From an uncultured Bacteroidota bacterium (lineage in GTDB: Bacteria; Bacteroidota; Bacteroidia; UBA7662), in contig CAIOCC010000145.1 of NCBI GenBank assembly GCA_903856555.1, positions 1-10,757 on the forward strand: DNA of 10,757 nt, in the 5' to 3' direction. The notes under the pieces were generated by a model. That model made no database searches and had not been told where the DNA came from. It saw only the letters and a list, made by a program, of their open reading frames with translations. This document shows, one piece after another, positions 1-5,304 of the stretch. The position numbers and the translations under genes were made by a program. The first letter of the stretch is position 1; every line of letters starts with the position of its first letter.

Positions 1-605
1 CGGGTCACGGGATCCCAGGGGTTGCGTTCAAAAAGCGACCAACGGAAATACCCCCGAAAGGAGGCCAAGGTCAAATCCGATAAGGAATACCAATGGATGC
101 CCCCGATCCGGAGTTGATGAGCCGCCCGACGATCGCTCCATTGAAGCGCAAGGTTCATCCCCAGGTTCATCCCCAGGCTATTGGCCAAACGCGCTGAACC
201 GAGGGGGTCGTATAGGCTAGGCCGGGCTGCACTGGTTACGGGAGGGGAATAAGCCGCGCCAACCCGACCGTTAAGAAACTGAAATGCATAGATATCAAAG
301 GACCAAGAGAGGTTGCCACCGGGCTTGCCTTTGATATTCAACCAGAGGTTGGGGAGCTGGGCATCATCCCCCACAAAGATTTGTCGACCGGGCAGGGTGC
401 TCACTTGGTCTGGGTAACGTGGGTAGGCGACTTTCTCGTCCAGGTAGGTCGCCGCAAAGCGATAGAAACCATTGACTTGCAAACGCGATGTGGCGGGCAA
501 GCTCTCCCGGGGCCACAGATCCTGAGCCAATGCAGATCGAGTGGCCCAAGGCCCCAAAGCTCCCGTTAGGAGGAGGAAGCATACCAAAGGGCGTACAATC
601 AACAT
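1..605 (-). CDS. Exported, probable outer-membrane beta-barrel protein (partial, runs off left edge)
   Basis: This open frame starts at the ATG at 605 and stays open to base 1, giving 201 visible residues with no stop. Residues 1-28 look like a signal peptide: a hydrophobic stretch (LVCFLLLTGALGPW) followed by an Ala-rich cleavage region ending SALAQ. The mature part has short alternating polar/aromatic stretches (LQVNGFYRFAATYLD, LSWSFDIYAFQFLNG, LRIGGIHWYSL, FRGYFRWSLF) separated by turns, as expected for transmembrane beta strands. I therefore infer an outer-membrane barrel or porin-like protein, but I recognise no named family. It begins 21 bases after the stop of the glycoside hydrolase gene and is probably co-transcribed with it, which suggests a role in glycan or oligosaccharide passage. 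A 12-base tandem duplication gives a doubled LGMN at residues 144-151. The start is well supported by the signal peptide; the function is a guess. Confidence 0.72.
   Translation of the reverse strand, partial: MLIVRPLVCFLLLTGALGPWATRSALAQDLWPRESLPATSRLQVNGFYRFAATYLDEKVAYPRYPDQVSTLPGRQIFVGDDAQLPNLWLNIKGKPGGNLSWSFDIYAFQFLNGRVGAAYSPPVTSAARPSLYDPLGSARLANSLGMNLGMNLALQWSDRRAAHQLRIGGIHWYSLSDLTLASFRGYFRWSLFERNPWDPVT
151..177. repeat. 12-bp perfect tandem duplication inside the barrel gene
   Basis: The unit aggttcatcccc occurs at 151-162 and again at 163-174, followed by agg, the start of a third unit. It is in frame and duplicates the residues LGMN in the minus-strand protein. It looks like a replication-slippage product that keeps the frame. 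Confidence 0.85.
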
Positions 606-626
606 GCGATAGAAGTTAGAACAAGA

Positions 627-1955
627 CTAGGGGCGGGCCATGAAATTCCAGCGCCAGCTCCAACCACGGCGAGGCTTGGCGGGCTTCACATAAAAACAAC
701 GATTGGCATGCGCAGATTTGCCGGCCTGGTTGACAGCGACCGCGTAAAGGCGGTAGGCGCCTTCTTGAGCGGGGGCTTTGAACCGGCATACCGTACCAGG
801 CCCGGAACGCATGGGGACACGAATGGCACCCAAGCTTTGTTCAAAATCTCCGCCGGCCTTGGTATTGGTTGCCTCGGGCAAAACTTTCCAACGAAGGGTG
901 GCCGTTCCAACAGATTCAGGCAATCGAGCCTCCACCCATTCCCCGGCATGCACCACCCATGGGGAATCTGGATGCATGGTGGAGGGGGTTCCTATGGCTT
1001 CGATGACCGGGGCCGGTTGGGCAACGGGCGATTCTTTCCATCCTTCAATCAGGGCGTCCACGGCCCGGGTCGGGCGGCCATCGGAATCCAACAAACCGTA
1101 CCAGGACTCGGTGGTTTCTTGTTTTTGACCCCACAAAAAAGCGTAGGATCCAACGCAACCTTCCGATTCCTTGGCTTTTATTTTGGAATATCGCTGACGA
1201 TAACTGCGGAATTTGGCTTCGGAGGACTGTTCAACCGGGGCACCCCAGGGCATTTTGGCAACTTCCCAATGTCCGTTGGGTCCCCATTCCGTAATCATAT
1301 AGGCTTTGTCCCATCCGAAGGGACGAATGCGCGTGAGGGCCTGTTCGAGGTCACCGTAGGTGTTAACGCCGAGGATATCGATATCCGGGGCTTTGGTTTT
1401 GATCCAATGAACTTCCATGGAATCCAAACCGGCCGTGACGGTGGACGTTGGGTGATGCGGATCGTGGGCATGGGCGTAGGCTGCGACTTCTTGAATGGCA
1501 TCCCAAACTTTGATATTGGTATAAAACAAATCTACTTCGTTCCCGATTCCCCAACACAACAAGGAGGGATGCGATTTGAAGCGATCAATCACCGAGGCAA
1601 AATGCAAGAATTGTTCGCGAACAGCAACGGGGTCGTCGTAATCAAAGCCGTGACGCTCGTGACCCATCCACATGCCCAACATGACGGTGAGACCCAGGCG
1701 ATGAGCCGAGTCCAGGATTTGTTGCGCACGCTCAATTCCCCAGGTCCTGAGGGAATTCGCACCGCATTCCACCATGAGGGGCAAATGCACTTGGCCACCT
1801 GCTCCTCGGACATAATACGGCGAACCGCCCCGTTCCATGCGCCAGACGCCTGATTCCTGAATCAATTGAACGTGAACGGGTTGAGCTTTTAATTGTGTTT
1901 TGTTAAAACACAAAAAAACAACCAACACAACCCATAACCATCCTGAGCGAATCAT
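627..1955 (-). CDS. Secreted clan GH-A glycoside hydrolase (GH2/GH5-like TIM barrel) with C-terminal Ig-like domain
   Basis: The product is a 442-residue exported enzyme. The frame is open further upstream (to 2024), but the ATG at 1955 is preferred: it starts a clear signal peptide (MIRSGWLWVVLVVFLCF, cleavage near LKAQ) and lies just after the regulator's stop. Residues ~28-310 read as a (beta/alpha)8 barrel of clan GH-A: YYVRGAGG and NSLRTWG near the start, then CWGIGNE with the expected acid/base Glu140, and MITEWG with the expected nucleophile Glu223. The late-barrel Trp275 (FLWG) also fits. Residues ~315-425 look like an Ig-like or fibronectin-like beta domain. The protein lacks the N-terminal sandwich domains of classical GH2 enzymes, so it is a barrel-only member. 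It probably cleaves a beta-linked glycan in the periplasm or at the surface, but the substrate cannot be read from sequence. No T9SS tail is present. It sits between the Nudix regulator (13-base gap) and the barrel gene (21-base gap). Confidence 0.88.
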   Translation of the reverse strand: MIRSGWLWVVLVVFLCFNKTQLKAQPVHVQLIQESGVWRMERGGSPYYVRGAGGQVHLPLMVECGANSLRTWGIERAQQILDSAHRLGLTVMLGMWMGHERHGFDYDDPVAVREQFLHFASVIDRFKSHPSLLCWGIGNEVDLFYTNIKVWDAIQEVAAYAHAHDPHHPTSTVTAGLDSMEVHWIKTKAPDIDILGVNTYGDLEQALTRIRPFGWDKAYMITEWGPNGHWEVAKMPWGAPVEQSSEAKFRSYRQRYSKIKAKESEGCVGSYAFLWGQKQETTESWYGLLDSDGRPTRAVDALIEGWKESPVAQPAPVIEAIGTPSTMHPDSPWVVHAGEWVEARLPESVGTATLRWKVLPEATNTKAGGDFEQSLGAIRVPMRSGPGTVCRFKAPAQEGAYRLYAVAVNQAGKSAHANRCFYVKPAKPRRGWSWRWNFMARP

Positions 1956-1968
1956 TCCGCGAAGATGC

Positions 1969-2748
1969 TTAGAGTTCAAAATTAAAGCCCCTGTGGGTGA
2001 GCTCATCGTAACGCATGCGGTCAAAGGTGTAAAGCTGAGCCGGGCGACGGGTGTCTTTGGTTTGCTTGGCGTCCAGCTTGACCAGGAAATTCATGCCCAG
2101 GATTTTTTTGCGGAAATTTCTTTTGTCCAGGGGTTGACCCAGAACGGCTTCGTACAATTTCTGCAATTGATTGAGGGTGAAGTTGACAGGGAGCAATTCA
2201 AAGCCCAGGGGTTGATTGCGCACCCGCACTTTGAGCTTTTCAACGCCTTTGGCCAGGATTTCGTTGTGGTCAAAGGCCAGATCTCCCAATTCGGAGAGGG
2301 TATGCCATTGCACATTGTCGGCCCAAAAGGCAGCACGGGGTTCGTAGTTCTCCACCCGGATCAAGGCATTGTAAGCGACGGTGAGGACGCGCCCCAAGGG
2401 GTGACGATCCACCTTGCCAAAGGTCTTGATTTGCTGCATAAAGACCTCACGGATGCCGGTGAGATTTTCGAGTACACGCTGAGCGGCACCGTTCAAATCT
2501 TCCTGTGGATAGACCAGGTCACCGGGAAGGGCCCAATAACTCTTGTAGGGCGCCACGCCCCTTTTGATTAACAATACTTTGATATCCTGCCCGTCAAAAC
2601 CAAAGACCACACAGTCCACTGAAAGCCCGAACTGAAAAAAGTCTTCGAGGGGTATCAGGTACTTCGCCTGGTCATCCGGCGAATTGTCGTCGGAATACCG
2701 AAGAGCGACAGAGTTGCCGTTGATTAATTCATCCAGATCCCTACGCAT
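1969..2748 (-). CDS. NrtR-like transcriptional regulator: degenerate Nudix domain plus winged helix
   Basis: The product is 259 residues. Residues ~42-160 form a Nudix fold (SVDCVVFGFD, VLLIKRG, YWALPGDLV). Aligned to the Nudix box GX5EX7REUXEEXGU, the segment 77-99 keeps Glu83, Arg91 and Gly98, but the first Gly is Asp77 and REUXEE reads RVLENL. The metal-binding glutamates are therefore gone and hydrolysis is unlikely. Residues ~185-250 contain a helix-turn-helix/winged-helix pattern (FTLNQLQKLYEAVLG, then DKRNFRKKI), the hallmark of NrtR-type regulators. Characterised relatives bind ADP-ribose (NrtR) or, in Bacteroides, arabinose (AraR), and act as repressors or sugar-responsive regulators. 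An in-frame TAA three codons before the ATG at 2748 fixes the start. The gene heads the hydrolase/barrel operon, so I infer local control of glycan genes by a sugar ligand; ligand and operator are unknown. A true Nudix hydrolase is much less likely. Confidence 0.9.
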   Translation of the reverse strand: MRRDLDELINGNSVALRYSDDNSPDDQAKYLIPLEDFFQFGLSVDCVVFGFDGQDIKVLLIKRGVAPYKSYWALPGDLVYPQEDLNGAAQRVLENLTGIREVFMQQIKTFGKVDRHPLGRVLTVAYNALIRVENYEPRAAFWADNVQWHTLSELGDLAFDHNEILAKGVEKLKVRVRNQPLGFELLPVNFTLNQLQKLYEAVLGQPLDKRNFRKKILGMNFLVKLDAKQTKDTRRPAQLYTFDRMRYDELTHRGFNFEL

Positions 2749-2810
2749 ACGTTGTTATTAAAAATCAAACATCGCTGTGTTAAACAAAAGGACTAGGCCA
2801 ATTGGTTCGC
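2749..2810. other. 62-base spacer upstream of the Nudix regulator
   Basis: This is the gap between the stop of the T9SS multi-module gene (2811) and the regulator ATG (2748). It is AT-rich and contains an 8-base palindrome ccaattgg at 2798-2805. I see no convincing terminator and no strict TAnnTTTG box; the nearest match is GATGTTTG read on the minus strand. Read-through from the upstream gene is possible, and so is an autoregulated promoter. Confidence 0.4.
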
Positions 2811-4247
2811 TTAATTTTTGAGAAAGCGAACAACGCGATGAGCGCGAGACGTACGGACCTGAACGGTGTAAAGACCTGGGCTCAGGGCCTCGACATTGAA
2901 TCGGTTGCCTTGACCGGATAAAGTGACAAAGCCCTGCACATCACGGCCTTGGATATCAGACCAACGAAGCACGGTTGGATCTTGCAGGGTCTCGCCTAGG
3001 GGGAGCTCCAGTTGCAACACATCGTGAACTGGGTTGGGGTAAACCTTGAGGAGGTTGTTGTCGGATGCCAGTTGACGGATGCCGACCGGAAAGCAAGGGG
3101 AGCAACTTTCCCAACATACCGCGTCCAGGGTATCGTTCCCGGTGACGAGGTAACTGCGGTTGGTGAAGGTGGAGGTGGTTTGGGTACAGGGCATACCCTG
3201 GGTTAGATTTTCGGAAATATTCCAACCATCGAGGGTGAATTTGTATTCAATCGTATCAATGGGGAGCGTGATTTCCAATTCGTAGATGCTGTCTTGGTTG
3301 GCATCCGTCATGGGTGCGCAGGTTCCGCACCAGTTGTTAAAGGTTCCGTTCAAATGAACATTGGAGTAGGACGGTCCGTTGTAATTATTCATATCCACCT
3401 TGAATAGAACCCGACCCGATGTGGGACCGGAGGCACAAGGACTGCAGCTCTGCCAGCAGACCGCGTCGAGGGTATCGTTCCCGGTGACGGTATGAACCCT
3501 GTTGGTGTAGGTTCCGGTGGTGATGGTGCAGGGCGAACCGGACAGTAGATTTTCTTGCTGACCCCAGCCGTCCAAGGTGAATTTATATTCAACCGTACTC
3601 AGGGGGAGGTCCAAGTCCAATTCGTAGATGCTGTCTTGGTTGGCATCGGTCATGGTGGCGCAGGATCCGCACCATCCGTTAAAAGCACCGTTCAGATTTA
3701 CCGTGGTGAAGGTGGGGCCGGCGTAACCGTTCATATCCACCCGGAAACGGATGCGGCCCGAACTGGGAGCGCCGGTGCAGGAATCGCAGGAGCCGTAACA
3801 AGGGGCTGGAAGGCTGAGGGGGCCGCCGACAATAATTTGGCGGTTGGTAAATCCAAAGGCGGTAAAGGTGCAGGACGAACCCGGGATCAGGGTTTCTTGG
3901 GCAGACCATCCGTTGATGGTGAATTTGTATTCAAAAGTGTCGGCTGCCAAGGGTACGGTGAGCTCCCAAACCGAATCGTTGTTGGCATCGGTCATGGGCG
4001 CGCACGATCCGCACCAAGCATTGAAGGTTCCGTTCAAAAAGACCCCGTTAATGGGGGTGGCTCCGTTGTAATCCGACATATCCACCCGGAATACAACGGG
4101 GTAGGTTGTTTGAGCCTGGGCCTTGAAATCAACGCCTTGGCATAGCGTGAACAAGAAAGCCATCAAGAGGACCGAAAAAAGACGCTGGACGGAAATACGC
4201 TGGACGGGTTTCCGGTCAAGGTTCAGAAGGGTGGCTGGAGTCTTCAT
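2811..4247 (-). CDS. T9SS-exported surface protein with three CBM20/48-like carbohydrate-binding modules
   Basis: The product is 478 residues from the ATG at 4247. A TTG at 4271 is in frame, but the ATG gives a compact signal peptide (basic region to ~22, hydrophobic FSVLLMAFLFTLC, cleavage near FKAQAQ). Three tandem modules follow (about 50-163, 164-277, 278-391), each with FxVDM, NGxFNxWCGxC, a DANxDS acidic segment, EYKF and an xGW aromatic site. This resembles the starch/glycogen-binding early-set folds (CBM20/CBM48, AMPK-beta type) that Bacteroidota attach to surface glycan proteins. The tail (residues ~399-478: VYPNPVHDVLQLELP, PGLYTVQVRT, ending RVVRFLKN) is a type A T9SS sorting domain. 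There is no catalytic domain. I infer a cell-surface glycan-binding protein, possibly standing in for a SusD-like protein next to the hydrolase operon downstream. The ligand is not determinable. It is separated from the upstream hydratase gene by a 193-base spacer with its own possible promoter. Confidence 0.88.
   Translation of the reverse strand: MKTPATLLNLDRKPVQRISVQRLFSVLLMAFLFTLCQGVDFKAQAQTTYPVVFRVDMSDYNGATPINGVFLNGTFNAWCGSCAPMTDANNDSVWELTVPLAADTFEYKFTINGWSAQETLIPGSSCTFTAFGFTNRQIIVGGPLSLPAPCYGSCDSCTGAPSSGRIRFRVDMNGYAGPTFTTVNLNGAFNGWCGSCATMTDANQDSIYELDLDLPLSTVEYKFTLDGWGQQENLLSGSPCTITTGTYTNRVHTVTGNDTLDAVCWQSCSPCASGPTSGRVLFKVDMNNYNGPSYSNVHLNGTFNNWCGTCAPMTDANQDSIYELEITLPIDTIEYKFTLDGWNISENLTQGMPCTQTTSTFTNRSYLVTGNDTLDAVCWESCSPCFPVGIRQLASDNNLLKVYPNPVHDVLQLELPLGETLQDPTVLRWSDIQGRDVQGFVTLSGQGNRFNVEALSPGLYTVQVRTSRAHRVVRFLKN
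3075..4100 (-). repeat. Three tandem 342-bp coding repeats (114-residue modules)
   Basis: The units are 3759-4100, 3417-3758 and 3075-3416 (protein order 1, 2, 3). Shared DNA landmarks such as ggtgaattt recur at 3918, 3576 and 3234, exactly 342 bases apart. Each unit encodes six cysteines at exactly equivalent positions (79/82/126/150/154/157, then +114 and +228). Units 2 and 3 share long near-identical nucleotide stretches, for example around 3127 and 3469, so they seem to be the youngest duplication or to have been homogenised. Confidence 0.92.
4182..4207. repeat. 11-bp direct repeat in the signal-peptide coding region
   Basis: The sequence acgctggacgg occurs at 4182-4192 and 4197-4207, a 15-base period in frame. 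It gives a doubled (I/P)xVQR pattern before the hydrophobic core of the signal peptide. Confidence 0.6.
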
Positions 4248-4317
4248 AAGGCAGTGAATGGGGCGAAACAAAAAATTGGAAGAGGAAAAACGAAGGCGAT
4301 TTGCGGAACCGCTCCGT

Positions 4318-4325
4318 CAAAATTA
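4318..4325 (-). promoter_or_regulatory. Possible Bacteroidota -7 box upstream of the T9SS multi-module gene
   Basis: Read on the minus strand this is TAATTTTG, matching the Bacteroidota TAnnTTTG consensus. It lies 71 bases before the ATG at 4247. No good -33 TTG is found at the usual spacing, so the call is tentative. Confidence 0.4.
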
Positions 4326-4333
4326 AGAAATAA

Positions 4334-4348
4334 GTGTAAAAAATACAC
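4334..4348. promoter_or_regulatory. Short inverted repeat, possible operator
   Basis: The sequence is gtgta, five A residues, then tacac: a perfect 5-base inverted repeat. It lies just upstream of the possible -7 box of the multi-module gene. It could be an operator for the adjacent Nudix regulator, but arms this short in AT-rich DNA may occur by chance. Confidence 0.25.
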
Positions 4349-4380
4349 CCATTAACAAAAAGGCTGTTTTTTTAATTTCT

Positions 4381-4417
4381 GGGCGCGATGCTGGCAACCG
4401 GCGACCGAGCATCGCCC
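4381..4417 (-). terminator. Stem-loop after the enoyl-CoA hydratase gene, likely transcription terminator
   Basis: gatgct (4387-4392) pairs with agcatc (4408-4413), and gggc (4381-4384) pairs with gccc (4414-4417), with a 2-base gc bulge and a 15-base loop. It starts 23 bases past the hydratase stop, the right place for a terminator. On the minus strand it is followed by AGAAATTAAAAAAAC rather than a T run, so it is not a canonical intrinsic terminator. Confidence 0.5.
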
Positions 4418-4440
4418 ATGGTTCGGTTACACGGAGGGCA

Positions 4441-5229
4441 TCAAGACCTGGGCTCGCTGCTCCGGAAAGCGGCTTTGCGCTTTTCGAGGAAGGCCCCTAT
4501 GCCTTCGCGGCTTTCGGGTTGCCGGAAAAGGCTGCCGAAGGTTTCGATTTCCTGAAGATAGCCATCCGGATCGCCCTGGGCAGCCAAAGCAGACAAGCGG
4601 ATGCAATGCGATACGGCAATGGGACCGCGCTGCAGGATGCGGTTGAGCAAGGCGGTCGAGTCTTCGAGCAGGGATTCAGGCGTAGCGCTGATGCGGTTCA
4701 CCAAGCCCCAATGCAGGGCAGTGGCGGCATCAATGGGATCCCCGCTCATCAACATTTCGAGGGCGCGGGCCCGGCCGACCCACTCAACCAGCCGCTGTGT
4801 ACCGCCGTATCCGGGAATCAAGCCCAAATTGACTTCGGGTTGACCCAAGCGGGCGGCGGGGACCGCTACGCGGAGGTGGCAGGCCATGGCCAATTCCAAA
4901 CCGCCACCGAGGGCAAAACCGTTGATAGCCGCCAAAACCGGCTTGGGGGCGGTGGCGATGGAGTCCATGATCCGGTGCCCGGCGGCGGACAGATCGCGGG
5001 CTTCGTTGGCGGTATAATGGGCAAATTCGGCCACATCGGCACCGGCAGCAAAGGCCTTGTCGCCCGAACCGGTCAGGATGACCGCATGTACGGCGGCATC
5101 GGTCATGGCCATGGCCACCGCCTCTTCAATTTCCAAGAGGGTCCGACGGTTGAGGGCGTTGAGTTTGTCGGGGCGGTTGATGGTGATGTGCGCCAAGGAA
5201 CCGTGGTGTTCGTAACGGAGATTTTGCAT
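4441..5229 (-). CDS. Enoyl-CoA hydratase/isomerase (crotonase family)
   Basis: The product is 262 residues, the usual length for a single-domain crotonase. It would hydrate trans-2-enoyl-CoA to 3-hydroxyacyl-CoA in the cytoplasm (beta-oxidation or butanoate-type metabolism). The oxyanion-hole segment AFAAGADVAEF (60-70) and the second segment INGFALGGGLELAMACHLR (102-120) are present. Both catalytic glutamates of true hydratases are there: Glu112 in GGGLE and Glu132 in GQPEVNLGLIPGYGGTQRL. The C-terminal FLEKRKAAF motif is also typical. The ATG at 5229 is preferred over an in-frame TTG at 5238 because it starts the usual beta strand (MQNLRYEHHGSLAHITINRP). It lies 75 bases after gltX on the same strand, and read-through is likely. 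I cannot tell short-chain hydratase (crt/fadB-like) from related crotonases such as methylglutaconyl-CoA hydratase or PaaF. Confidence 0.93.
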   Translation of the reverse strand: MQNLRYEHHGSLAHITINRPDKLNALNRRTLLEIEEAVAMAMTDAAVHAVILTGSGDKAFAAGADVAEFAHYTANEARDLSAAGHRIMDSIATAPKPVLAAINGFALGGGLELAMACHLRVAVPAARLGQPEVNLGLIPGYGGTQRLVEWVGRARALEMLMSGDPIDAATALHWGLVNRISATPESLLEDSTALLNRILQRGPIAVSHCIRLSALAAQGDPDGYLQEIETFGSLFRQPESREGIGAFLEKRKAAFRSSEPRS

Positions 5230-5273
5230 GGTTATCAAGACAAAAAAGGTGCTGGGGAAAAACGATCGTAGGG

Positions 5274-5297
5274 GACTGGAGGGGTGACTGGAGGGGT
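5274..5297. repeat. 12-bp perfect tandem duplication between gltX and the hydratase gene
   Basis: The unit gactggaggggt occurs at 5274-5285 and immediately again at 5286-5297, directly after the gltX stop. It looks like a slippage product. No function is apparent. Confidence 0.85.
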
Positions 5298-5304
5298 ACG
5301 GAAT

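Larger units (their letters stand above)
4248..4440. other. 193-base spacer between enoyl-CoA hydratase and the T9SS multi-module gene
   Basis: No gene is seen here. The hydratase-side half has a strong stem-loop (4381-4417). The other half is very AT-rich and holds a possible promoter box (4318-4325) and a short inverted repeat gtgta-N5-tacac (4334-4348). This composition fits a transcript end followed by a new promoter for the multi-module gene. Confidence 0.6.

Noticed and set aside
708..1853. 381-residue plus-strand open frame
   Set aside because: It lies entirely antisense to the glycoside hydrolase gene, whose catalytic motifs and signal peptide are clear. The translation is Gly/Phe/Arg-rich without domain patterns, a codon-bias shadow.
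1956..2024. N-terminal extension of the glycoside hydrolase by 23 residues
   Set aside because: It would overlap the regulator's coding end and put a polar stretch in front of the signal peptide. The ATG at 1955 is better.
1900..2571. 223-residue plus-strand open frame
   Set aside because: It is antisense to the Nudix regulator, with no recognisable motif and no plausible start context.
4519..5271. 250-residue plus-strand open frame
   Set aside because: It is antisense to the enoyl-CoA hydratase, which has both catalytic glutamates. The Gly/Asp-rich translation is typical of a mirror frame.
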